DNA of 64,000 bases from contig NZ_JAGGQU010000024.1 of assembly GCF_018613155.1 (NCBI RefSeq), positions 1-64,000 on the forward strand. Reading direction: 5' to 3'. Made by a program: the position numbers and the translations under genes. The notes beneath the pieces were generated by a model. It made no database searches. It was not told where the DNA came from and saw only the letters and a list, made by a program, of their open reading frames with translations. The first letter of the stretch is position 1; the number at the start of each line of letters is the position of its first letter. Source of the stretch: Bacillus sp. ISL-55. GTDB taxonomy: Bacteria; Bacillota; Bacilli; Bacillales; Cytobacillaceae. Below, piece by piece: positions 31,811-39,411 of the stretch.

Positions 31811-32960
31811 CGATTTTTTCCTCCTTTGAATCCTGGTCAAGTCCGTAAAATTCTTCTGAACGCTTTTTGCTGAAGCCTGATATGTGAATACCGTTATTTG
31901 TATTTACCGGTCCGTATGGATTGCCTTTTGGTGCTTCAAGATTCATCTGTTTCAATGCTCTCATCCTGCGGCGGCAGCCTGTGCAGTAGTCTGACAGGTA
32001 AGTGCCATCTGCAAGCTGAAGGTCGAAATTCTGGCTTTTTAAAATAGCCTGGACATCCGCAATCTGGTCATCATTGCTGTATGGCTGTCCGCAGCTCTTA
32101 CATGATTTCGTATCCACTTTGACCACCTCTTGATAACTCATTGGAACTGCTGTAGCCAGCGGCCTGATTGGCACGTGGAACAGTTTTCCGAATGGGAAGT
32201 ACATCAGCATGATGATGACTGTAACCTGGTGGATCAGCGACATATAGTGGTGCATCCAGCCATCAAGGAATGTGTATTGAATTGTCAGGATCAAGCCTGT
32301 TACTGTTACTGCCAAGAGAATGATCAATGGCAGAATGTCGAACTCGAATCGCTGGGTTACTTTTACGTCATAATCAGTGATGCGTCGGTAGAGGGCCATT
32401 CCCGCTCCGATCAAAACCATGATTGCCCCGATATTCAAACCGTTATAGACGATTTCAGCGAAAACTCCGTGAGCAGCCATCGTGATGGTCGGCATGTCGA
32501 ACACGATGATCTGGTATGTTTCCGGGTCAATCAGGTCGAAACGCATCCAGCCGAATGTAAGCCCAAATGTGATTGCGAATGAGATGATGCAGCCCCAGGA
32601 AATCATGAAGTGCTGTATTCCTCGGTAGATCCCGCGCTGGAAAATGAATTTTTGCAAAATGATATTATCGATTAAAGTTTTAACTAGTGCTTTTGAATTT
32701 CGTTTCAATCTTTCTTTATTAAAAAGGTTATCAACACTTCGCTTTGCCACCCTGTTCGTGGCTTTTCGCCACATCCAGAAGCTCATCCTGATTGTTAAGC
32801 CAATCGCAAAGACTGCTGATGAAATTGCATATCCCAGAAGCGCCATATCGATATGGACAAACCTCGATGTTGAATACCACATTGAGAAAAACAAGACCAT
32901 CACAACGACAAAGGAATACATGCTTGTTTTGGAGTAAAAAGATCTCTCGAATTTGTACAA
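31791..32960 (-). CDS. NarI-like cytochrome b membrane subunit with Cys-rich tail
   Basis: 389 aa. Five to six membrane segments (YSFVVVMVLFFSMWY; LLGYAISSAVFAIGLTI; MISWGCIISFAITFGLTF; IGAIMVLIGAGMALY; LPLIILLAVTVTGLIL; VTVIIMLMYFPFGKLF). Candidate haem b ligands are GIQHFMISWG, WMHHYMSLIHQ and KLFHV, as in NarI/DsrM. After about residue 290 a cytoplasmic tail has two Cys pairs, CKSCGQPY and CTGCRRRM, likely a zinc or Fe-S ribbon. I choose the TTG at 32958-32960, 8 bases after GGGAGG; the frame to 32996 has no site. First gene of the molybdoenzyme operon behind an Fnr-type promoter; the probable quinol-oxidising anchor. Confidence 0.78.
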   Translation of the reverse strand: MYKFERSFYSKTSMYSFVVVMVLFFSMWYSTSRFVHIDMALLGYAISSAVFAIGLTIRMSFWMWRKATNRVAKRSVDNLFNKERLKRNSKALVKTLIDNIILQKFIFQRGIYRGIQHFMISWGCIISFAITFGLTFGWMRFDLIDPETYQIIVFDMPTITMAAHGVFAEIVYNGLNIGAIMVLIGAGMALYRRITDYDVKVTQRFEFDILPLIILLAVTVTGLILTIQYTFLDGWMHHYMSLIHQVTVIIMLMYFPFGKLFHVPIRPLATAVPMSYQEVVKVDTKSCKSCGQPYSNDDQIADVQAILKSQNFDLQLADGTYLSDYCTGCRRRMRALKQMNLEAPKGNPYGPVNTNNGIHISGFSKKRSEEFYGLDQDSKEEKIDEPVSR

Positions 32961-33120
32961 CTTTGCTACCTCCCTGTAAATCGTTCCCGATTTCAAAATT
33001 CATCTTATCATGGAAAAACAGTCTAAATAGGATTAAATTGTAAACACTTTGTGAATAGTGAAAAATTGATTTAATAATGTTTAGAAGCCCTAACCTCCAC
33101 GGTGTACCTTACTTATCTAA

Positions 33121-33163
33121 ATCTTAAGGGAGGCAGATTAAAAGATATGTGAAGTCCGTCACA
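33121..33163 (-). promoter_or_regulatory. Fnr-type class II promoter of the molybdoenzyme operon
   Basis: Perfect TGTGA-N6-TCACA at 33148-33163 and, on the minus strand, -10 TAAGAT at 33121-33126, centres 32 bp apart. The core TGTGAAGTCCGTCACA differs from the nirB box by two spacer bases only. The remainder of the 32961-33361 gap shows no gene. Confidence 0.78.
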
Positions 33164-33361
33164 CCAGATTAAGTGGACACAAAATCGTAATATATTCGTG
33201 ATGGACTTAACATTTCGGAAGTTGGTATTAGGCAACAACAAAAGTCATATTCAGCCTTTTTAGTGAATGGTAAAATGATGACCTTGAGTAAGTTGAGTTA
33301 TTAGAAGTCCGGCATGCTTATGCCCTATACTGAAACTATCAAGCTAGAAAGGTTGGGAGTT

Positions 33362-34351
33362 ATGGACAATTTCAAAGCTTTTATGGTGAACAAGACAGAT
33401 AATGATTTTTCAGCAGAAGTAAAAACGGTTGGACTGGAGGATTTGCCTGCTGGTGATGTGGTGATCAAGGTTGCCTATTCAAGCGTCAACTTTAAAGACG
33501 GGCTTGCGAGCATTCCGAATGGCAAGATTGTCAGGTCCTATCCATTCATTCCTGGCATCGACCTTGCCGGCACGGTTGTCCGTTCAGATGACAGTTCCTT
33601 CAAGGAAGGTGATGAAGTCATCGCCACCAGTTATGAAATAGGGGTTTCCCACTATGGAGGGTTCAGTGAATATGCCCGTATCCCATCAAAATGGATCGTG
33701 CCTTTGCATAAAGGATTGAATTTAAGGGAAGCCATGGTTTTCGGAACAGCCGGTTTCACTGCAGCATTGTCCGTGCACCGACTGGAAGAGAACGGACTTA
33801 CTCCAGAGAAAGGGAAGGTTCTCGTTACAGGAGCAACCGGAGGAGTTGGCAGCGTCGCTGTGGCGATGCTGGCGAAAAGAGGGTATCACGTCGTTGCCAG
33901 CACAGGGAAAGCTTCCGAACACGAATACCTTCGCAAAATTGGAGCTAAAGAAATCATCAGCCGGGAAGAGCTCGTTGGTGAAAAGACAAAGCCTCTCGAT
34001 CAGCAGCTTTGGGCAGCAGCCGTGGACCCCGTCGGCGGGAAAACTTTATCTGCAATCCTCAGCAAGCTTGAATACAATGGTTCTGTCGCAGTCAGCGGTT
34101 TGACTGGCGGAACAGATGTCCCAACAACTGTTTTCCCGTTCATACTGAGAGGAATTAACCTACTTGGCATCGATTCCGTGTACTGCCCAATGGCGACGCG
34201 AAAGCTTCTTTGGCACCGAATGGCAACCGACTTGAAGCCAGAGGGGTTATTGGAAACGATTGAAAACGAAGTGTCATTAGAAGAATTACCTGGCGTCCTG
34301 GCCAGCATCTTAAAAGGTGCGAACCGCGGGCGAACAATTGTAAAAATGTAA
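33362..34351 (+). CDS. YhdH/AcuI-family quinone oxidoreductase (MDR superfamily)
   Basis: 329 aa. Medium-chain dehydrogenase/reductase without catalytic zinc. The N-terminal GroES-like domain (VKVAYSSVNFKDGLAS, FIPGIDLAGTVV) precedes a Rossmann NADPH domain (VLVTGATGGVGSVAVAMLAKRGYHVVASTGK, about residues 153-183). GINLLGIDSVYCP is characteristic of the YhdH group, whose members reduce acrylyl-CoA. The start is the ATG at 33362 with GGTTGGGAGTT; the 16 upstream residues of the longer frame are unsupported. Monocistronic, ending in a strong terminator. Confidence 0.88.
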   Translation: MDNFKAFMVNKTDNDFSAEVKTVGLEDLPAGDVVIKVAYSSVNFKDGLASIPNGKIVRSYPFIPGIDLAGTVVRSDDSSFKEGDEVIATSYEIGVSHYGGFSEYARIPSKWIVPLHKGLNLREAMVFGTAGFTAALSVHRLEENGLTPEKGKVLVTGATGGVGSVAVAMLAKRGYHVVASTGKASEHEYLRKIGAKEIISREELVGEKTKPLDQQLWAAAVDPVGGKTLSAILSKLEYNGSVAVSGLTGGTDVPTTVFPFILRGINLLGIDSVYCPMATRKLLWHRMATDLKPEGLLETIENEVSLEELPGVLASILKGANRGRTIVKM

Positions 34352-34353
34352 AA

Positions 34354-34391
34354 AAAATCCCGAACCCAGCAGACTGGATTCGGGATTTTTC
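34354..34391. terminator. Terminator between convergent genes
   Basis: AAAAATCCCGAA and TTCGGGATTTTT with a short AT/GC-mixed loop; usable from both strands. Confidence 0.9.
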
Positions 34392-34404
34392 ACAAGAATA
34401 ATGA

Positions 34405-35031
34405 TTAATTTTGTGCTGCCAGCTGCTCCACTTTTGCCAAGTGCCCGCAGTCGTTCAGGAACATCACTGCCTTTTGCCCGCCGTTCACCTTAAGCAAGTG
34501 GATTCCGGTATCTCCTGTAGGAAAATAAGTATCTGATAGAACTGGCAGATTCAAGAAAGCTCTTAACAGGTTAGAAATCATTCCGCCGTGTGAAACAATC
34601 GCGATTCGTTTCTTTCCTGCGCTTTCTGCAAGAATCTTTGAAAAAACTGTTTTGGCGCGGAAACGAAATTCAATTTCCGATTCACCCTCCTCAACGCGCT
34701 CATGAGGTTTCCTGCCTCCCTCTGGCTCCGGATAGCGGAGCTTTGCTTCCGCATATGGCAGCCCTGCCAAAACTCCATTATTAAACTCTCTCAAACTATC
34801 CTCTTCGATGACCGGAATTCCCGTTTCCTGACTAAGAATTTCTGCCGTTTCTCGAGCGCGTTTTAAAGTACTTGCCCAGATGACCTCAGGCATGTACTTC
34901 TCTTTTACCACTTTCGCCATTTCCTTCGCCTGCCTGCGGCCATGGTCCGTCAGCAGCAAATCAGCCCTGCCTTCATGCACCTGAAGGATATCCCCTTCCG
35001 ACTCACCATGCCTGATCAATAGAATTTCCAT
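34405..35031 (-). CDS. Histidine phosphatase superfamily protein (PhoE/cofactor-independent PGM-like)
   Basis: 208 aa. The catalytic RHGESEGD motif stands at residues 7-14 (phospho-accepting His8). A second Arg/Glu region ASTLKRARETAEIL (about 54) and the second catalytic His in AIVSHGGMISNLL (about 149) complete the active site. An extended C-terminal strand (TGIHLLKVNGG) follows. Broad-specificity phosphatase rather than glycolytic mutase is likely from its size; the substrate is unknown. ATG after AAAGGGGAAACGAC. Confidence 0.88.
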   Translation of the reverse strand: MEILLIRHGESEGDILQVHEGRADLLLTDHGRRQAKEMAKVVKEKYMPEVIWASTLKRARETAEILSQETGIPVIEEDSLREFNNGVLAGLPYAEAKLRYPEPEGGRKPHERVEEGESEIEFRFRAKTVFSKILAESAGKKRIAIVSHGGMISNLLRAFLNLPVLSDTYFPTGDTGIHLLKVNGGQKAVMFLNDCGHLAKVEQLAAQN

Positions 35032-35146
35032 GTCGTTTCCCCTTTTTAAAAAAGTATATTAAAAGTAATTCTGCATGTTCATGAAAATTCCTTTTAACGA
35101 TGGTGGCATTTGGATTTTTTTTCCTGATTATACTCTTTTTTTTCCA

Positions 35147-35180
35147 TAAAAAAATGACTCACATTTTCACATGAGTCATG
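35147..35180 (-). terminator. Rho-independent terminator of the ThrE-type pair
   Basis: On the minus strand ATGACTCATGTG pairs with CACATGAGTCAT-like sequence (ATGTGAGTCAT), then TTTTTTATGG. Confidence 0.85.
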
Positions 35181-35184
35181 TTCC

Positions 35185-35628
35185 TTATTTTACAGGACCA
35201 AGGCTTGACCTTCTGATTACCTGGTTAATAACTTCAGAAAAGACTAGTCCAACAGCGATTGCACCGGAGATCATCGAGGCTTTCGCTGCTAAAGACAAGG
35301 CAGTGCTGTAATCATTCTCCACGAAATTCCTCATTGCATCGTAGGCAAGACCGCCTGGTACCAGCGGGATAATTCCCGCTACACTAAAAATAATGATCGG
35401 CGTCCGGTAAGCCTTCGCGAATACCTGGCTGACAACGGCAATTAAAAATGAGGCCATTAATGTTGCAAAAATCGTCCCAAAACCATTCGTATCAAGCGCA
35501 AAATAAACCATCCAGCCTACCATGCCGGAGATGCCGCATTTAACCAATGATTCTCTCGGCGCGTTGAAAATAATACCGAACGCAGCGGACGCAATGAAAC
35601 TCGTTATTAGCTGTTCAACATAAATCAT
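35185..35628 (-). CDS. ThrE-type threonine/serine exporter, small half (YjjB-like)
   Basis: 147 aa, four membrane segments (FIASAAFGIIFNAP; GMVGWMVYFALD; GTIFATLMASFLIAVVSQVFA; SVAGIIPLVPGGLAYDAM). The sequence PIIIFSVAGIIPLVPGGLAYDAM is the hallmark of the DUF3815/YjjB half of split ThrE exporters. It is directly downstream of the YjjP-like half (15 bases). Together they would export threonine, serine or a dicarboxylate, as in succinate-exporting YjjPB; the direction and substrate are inferred. Confidence 0.88.
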   Translation of the reverse strand: MIYVEQLITSFIASAAFGIIFNAPRESLVKCGISGMVGWMVYFALDTNGFGTIFATLMASFLIAVVSQVFAKAYRTPIIIFSVAGIIPLVPGGLAYDAMRNFVENDYSTALSLAAKASMISGAIAVGLVFSEVINQVIRRSSLGPVK

Positions 35629-35643
35629 CGCAATTTCTCCTGC

Positions 35644-36402
35644 CTATAAAAAAGATAAAATCGCCGCAATTCCTGAGCCAATCGCAAACGCCGTCAGCAG
35701 CGCTTCTGCTCCTTTTGATAACCCGGATACTAAATGGCCGGCCATCAGATCCCTGACCGCATTCGTGATCAGCAAGCCCGGCACAAGCGGCATCACCGAC
35801 CCAATGATAATTTTATCAAGTTCCTGCCCCAGGCCAAATTTCACAAAAAAGAATGCTACCATCCCAATAAAGAAAGAAGACAGGAATTCGGCGAAGAATT
35901 TTACCGGTACAATCCTGTGAAAATAAACGACCAAGAAGAAACCAATACCTCCTGCTGCCATTGATGGCAGGAAGTCGAGCCAGCTTCCCAGGAACATAAT
36001 TGTAAAACAGCCACTCGCAATCGCTGCTGCAAGGATTTGAATCATAAACGAGTAGGTCAGGTTGGCTTCCTCAATCTCCCCAAGGAGCTTGCAGGCTTCC
36101 TTCAAACCAACCTCGCCGCTGCTGATTTTCCGCGAAACGCTGTTGACCATCGCCACCTTCCTTAAATCGGTTGTGCGGTCAGAAATCCGTACGAGTTTCG
36201 TTCTCTCGGGGCCAACCCCTTCTACTGAAAAAATAATGCCGGTTGGGGTCACATAGCTGTGCGTCTTATCAATGCCGAACGCAGAAGCCATCCGTGACAT
36301 CGTATCTTCCACCCGATATGTCTCAGCGCCGCTTTGAAGCATTATTTTCCCCGCTAGCATGCATGCACGCATCACTTCAAATGTTTGATCCTGATTCTCC
36401 AT
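35644..36402 (-). CDS. ThrE-type threonine/serine exporter, large half (YjjP-like, DUF1212)
   Basis: 252 aa. The N-terminal cytoplasmic DUF1212 part (MLAGKIMLQSGAETYRVEDTMSRMASAFGI) precedes five membrane segments. ETYRVEDTM and a second LVPGLLITNAVRDLMAGHL motif mirror the small half. The start is the ATG at 36400-36402 with GAGGACTTTT upstream, four codons inside the longest frame. First gene of the two-gene exporter. Confidence 0.88.
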   Translation of the reverse strand: MENQDQTFEVMRACMLAGKIMLQSGAETYRVEDTMSRMASAFGIDKTHSYVTPTGIIFSVEGVGPERTKLVRISDRTTDLRKVAMVNSVSRKISSGEVGLKEACKLLGEIEEANLTYSFMIQILAAAIASGCFTIMFLGSWLDFLPSMAAGGIGFFLVVYFHRIVPVKFFAEFLSSFFIGMVAFFFVKFGLGQELDKIIIGSVMPLVPGLLITNAVRDLMAGHLVSGLSKGAEALLTAFAIGSGIAAILSFL

Positions 36403-36482
36403 AAAAGTCCTCACTTACCAATTCGTACTGTCTAAATTTCTTTATCAGTTTAAATCAAAAGAGCGCCAATAAGCAACCATAG

Positions 36483-36512
36483 AAAAAACCAGCCCTTCAC
36501 ACAGGGCTGGCT
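36483..36512 (-). terminator. Rho-independent terminator
   Basis: On the minus strand GCCAGCCCT-gtgtga-AGGGCTGG, then TTTTTTC, after the MFS gene at 36515. Confidence 0.9.
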
Positions 36513-36514
36513 TC

Positions 36515-37714
36515 TCAGGAAACAGCTTCCTCCGGCTGACGGTTAGCTTTTGTACGTCTCCCCTTTAAAATGGTCAGAACTAATGCTATTAAGATAAATC
36601 CACTGGATATCTGGAACAAAGTTCCCAGTTCAATATACTGGGCCAGGACGCCGAAAACCAACCCGCTTAAACCGATTCCCAGGTCAATGGAAGAGAAGAA
36701 CATTCCATTCGCGACTCCACGTCGGTTTGGCGGTGTAATCGATAATGTCCAGGATTGCAAGGTTGGAATCAATGAACCGAATCCTATACCGAATAATACT
36801 CCAGCAACAGCAATCATCATATTAGAATGAGCAAATGACAGCACCCACATACCTGCAAATGTTATGGAGATTGTCAGAATAACGAGACCGATTGGTCCTT
36901 TCTGATCAAACCATTTTCCGGCAACCGGACGTGAGAGTGATGCAAAAATTGCATTACACAGGTAAAACAAGAATATCTGCTGTATCCCGCGTTCTTCGCC
37001 AAAAATGACAATGAATGTGACAATCGTTCCATAACCCAGACTGATCAACAACGTCAAGACCGCAGGGAACCAGCCAGATTTCTCAACAAGCGATCCAAGA
37101 TATGTGAACTTTAAATCTTCTTTCTTCGTCTCTAAAACTTGATCAGGAGTTTGGTAGTGAACCGATGCAAGCAGCAGCAAGGCAATGACGCCAAGTACTC
37201 CCGAAAAGTAAACGAGGTTTTCAAAGGAAGTAACCTGGTATAAAAAGATTCCCAGACTAGGTGCTATAATCATTCCGATTGTTATCGAAAGACCAAAATA
37301 GCCCATTCCTTCCCCGAGCCGGGAGTTGGGTACAACATCCACTGCTGCCGTTCCGTTGACTGTTGTAGACCAGCCCCATGCAAGACCATGCAACAATCGA
37401 AACGCAAGAAAAATGATAACGACCTGAGACAGCGGGTATAGGAATGTAATCAACAGAAGCATCAGGGCACCGATCAGGACAAGCGGTTTACGCGCTTTGT
37501 ATTCAAGCATAAATCCAATGAACGGCCGGCTCAAAACAGCCCCTATCGAGAAAAGTGCGGTAACAAGACCAATTTCCGTCCCGCTGGCACCGATTGATTT
37601 TATATATGGTGGCAATGTAGGAATCAGCATCTGGAATGACATAAAGATAAATAGATTCCCTACCATCAATTTGATGAACGAAGAGGTCCATAATGGCTCT
37701 TTTAATTGTGACAA
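36515..37714 (-). CDS. MFS efflux transporter preceded by an attenuator-like leader
   Basis: 399 aa, 12 membrane segments. LFSIGAVLSRPFIGFMLEYKARKPLVLIG is the loop 2-3 signature region, and the second half has KWFDQKGPIGLVIL. The family is DHA1-like drug or sugar efflux (YfcJ/SetA-type sequences are the alternative). The start is the TTG at 37712-37714 with AAAGGGGAGATATACA. A terminator hairpin sits only about 30 bases upstream of it, suggesting attenuation control, as known for several Firmicute antibiotic pumps. Confidence 0.8.
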   Translation of the reverse strand: MSQLKEPLWTSSFIKLMVGNLFIFMSFQMLIPTLPPYIKSIGASGTEIGLVTALFSIGAVLSRPFIGFMLEYKARKPLVLIGALMLLLITFLYPLSQVVIIFLAFRLLHGLAWGWSTTVNGTAAVDVVPNSRLGEGMGYFGLSITIGMIIAPSLGIFLYQVTSFENLVYFSGVLGVIALLLLASVHYQTPDQVLETKKEDLKFTYLGSLVEKSGWFPAVLTLLISLGYGTIVTFIVIFGEERGIQQIFLFYLCNAIFASLSRPVAGKWFDQKGPIGLVILTISITFAGMWVLSFAHSNMMIAVAGVLFGIGFGSLIPTLQSWTLSITPPNRRGVANGMFFSSIDLGIGLSGLVFGVLAQYIELGTLFQISSGFILIALVLTILKGRRTKANRQPEEAVS

Positions 37715-37739
37715 TGTATATCTCCCCTTTTCCTAAAAA

Positions 37740-37772
37740 AAGAAAAAAAATCTTCTGCAGAAGAAGATTTTC
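37740..37772 (-). promoter_or_regulatory. Leader terminator (putative attenuator) upstream of the MFS gene
   Basis: On the minus strand GAAAATCTTC-ttctgca-GAAGATTTT is followed by TTTTCTTTTTTTAGG and then the ribosome site of the MFS gene. A short frame beginning ATG CTG TGC TAT TAT (near 37808) reads through the hairpin and could serve as a leader peptide. Confidence 0.55.
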
Positions 37773-37865
37773 ATGTGTATTTCGCATCTCTAAATAATAG
37801 CACAGCACACAGTATAAATAAAAGGGAAATTTTGTTTTATTGAGGCTGTTTTCGTAAGGATAGTT

Positions 37866-37891
37866 GTTAAAATCCTAAAGCCGATTTTAAC
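37866..37891. other. Perfect inverted repeat in the MFS upstream region
   Basis: GTTAAAATC-ctaaagcc-GATTTTAAC, a 9-bp perfect dyad without a T-tract. A second weaker dyad, TATACC...GGTATA, follows at about 37897-37921. Either could be an operator of the MFS promoter. No gene is visible in 37715-38028. Confidence 0.45.
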
Positions 37892-38028
37892 GAATATATA
37901 CCTATTTCGGAGGTCGGTATAAAGTTTACATGCTCTTTTCTCATAAAAAAGCGTCTTCTTTACAAGGGTAAACAGCTAATTCTATCCAATTTTGTCTTCA
38001 ATAGCAACAAAGTTTGAGAAAAGAGCCT

Positions 38029-38628
38029 TTATTGAAGGTATTTAGGATGCTGCTGCTCATTTGATTTATTGAGTTCATCGAAAATGTCAGGCTTTGCCGA
38101 TTCCGGCTTCTCGTCCATTTTCATGACCATTGCCGGTAGATAATCATTCAATATCTTTTTAAACTCTCCGACAGTGAGAGGTTTTGCGTCATCCTTCAGT
38201 TCATACCCAAGCTGGCCATTAGGTTCGATTGTTGCATATTTAACATCTTCCAGTTTTGTAATCCCTTTATTCCTCAATCTCATCTCCAACTGGTCAACTG
38301 TCAGCCTAAGCTTCTTCAAATTCTTGATATTAAGCTGCCCATTTTGGATGATGATTTTTGATTTCCCTGTGATGAACTTTTCAAAGAAATTAAATTTAAG
38401 CTGTAAATATTCCAGAATCACAATCGCAGCGACAAAGATTGCTGCCCCGGCAATCGCCTTCCACATGCTCTTTTGCACAATCGGCTGGACAATGATCGTT
38501 CCAAGTGAAATCATAACAACTGTTTGTGCCAATGTCATTTGGGAAATCGACTTCCTGCCTGCGATTCTCAATAATAGAATTCCTGATAAAATCAAAAAAG
38601 CCGTTTGCCATACAAAAGTGAAATTCAT
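38029..38628 (-). CDS. DUF421 (YetF-type) membrane protein
   Basis: 199 aa. Three N-terminal membrane segments (FVWQTAFLILSGILLLRIAG; QTVVMISLGTIIVQPIV; AIAGAAIFVAAIVILEYL) include the family motif RIAGRKSISQMTLAQTVVMISLGTI. Then comes a cytoplasmic beta domain (SKIIIQNGQLNIKNLKKLRLTVDQLEMRLRNKGI) with KYATIEPNGQLGYE. DUF421 proteins, several of them sporulation or germination related in Bacillus, lack a firm molecular function. Monocistronic. Confidence 0.88.
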   Translation of the reverse strand: MNFTFVWQTAFLILSGILLLRIAGRKSISQMTLAQTVVMISLGTIIVQPIVQKSMWKAIAGAAIFVAAIVILEYLQLKFNFFEKFITGKSKIIIQNGQLNIKNLKKLRLTVDQLEMRLRNKGITKLEDVKYATIEPNGQLGYELKDDAKPLTVGEFKKILNDYLPAMVMKMDEKPESAKPDIFDELNKSNEQQHPKYLQ

Positions 38629-38730
38629 AAGCGCCTCCCAGAAAAATTTCTACCATTAATTTCTCCATTGGAGGATTATTTATGAGAATAAAAAACGGCA
38701 CTACATGGAGCGCCGTCCTATAAACCCTAT

Positions 38731-39186
38731 TTATGATGTTACTGGCTTTTCGATTACAATTTCTGTTCTGGTGACATTCACCGGATTTGAGATTGTATCA
38801 TCCACCGGACATGTTTTCCCAATGAAATCTGCCAGAGCCCTGATGTTTTCTTCCGGAGATGGCGACTTAATATAGTAGGTATAGCGAATATCTGAATAGC
38901 CGCGGCGCACATCAGATTTGTTCATGAACCCGTCGGTATCAAGGTCGCCTTCCAATTCGACGCGGAAATCCTCTAATTCCACTCCAAATTTTTGGCTGTA
39001 CACTCGGGCCACAATGGATTGGCAAGCTCCCAATGCTCCAAGAAGCATTTCTACAGGATTCATCCCTTGGTCGGTTCCTCCTAAATTGACAGGCTCATCA
39101 ATCGTGATATGGAACCCCCTGGCCTGAACATCAACCTTCACCCCTTCTTGCAATGCAGCAGTGGCTTTGAAAATTTCTTTTGGCAT
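38731..39186 (-). CDS. OsmC/Ohr-family protein
   Basis: 151 aa. The OsmC fold has two conserved cysteines, in LLGALGACQSIVARVYSQ (about residue 54) and in FIGKTCPVDDTIS (about 126), as used for thiol peroxidase chemistry on organic hydroperoxides. NPVEMLLGALGAC is the family hallmark. YhfA-like OsmC proteins have the same length. ATG start after AAAGGAGGGAATATC. Monocistronic. Confidence 0.9.
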   Translation of the reverse strand: MPKEIFKATAALQEGVKVDVQARGFHITIDEPVNLGGTDQGMNPVEMLLGALGACQSIVARVYSQKFGVELEDFRVELEGDLDTDGFMNKSDVRRGYSDIRYTYYIKSPSPEENIRALADFIGKTCPVDDTISNPVNVTRTEIVIEKPVTS

Positions 39187-39292
39187 GATATTCCCTCCTT
39201 TATATTTACACCTCCATTTTCCTCCTTTTTAAGCTGATTTCCTTCTTGAAATAGCCAATGACACAAAAGATTCATGATGTTTTGTACAGATT

Positions 39293-39313
39293 GTGAAATG
39301 ATGAACATTTCAC
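39293..39313. promoter_or_regulatory. Palindromic operator candidate upstream of the subtilase
   Basis: GTGAAATG-atgaa-CATTTCAC, a perfect 8-bp inverted repeat. It lies 18 bp (centre to centre) upstream of a possible -10, TAATAT (39319-39324), so a bound protein would cover the -35 region. Confidence 0.5.
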
Positions 39314-39411
39314 GAATCTAATATTTTCCCAACTTTATTTAGGTTTCTTGCTAACTTGCTTGGGATAAATAAAAATGTATGAATTTTCACACATTTTTAA
39401 AGGAGGAACAT

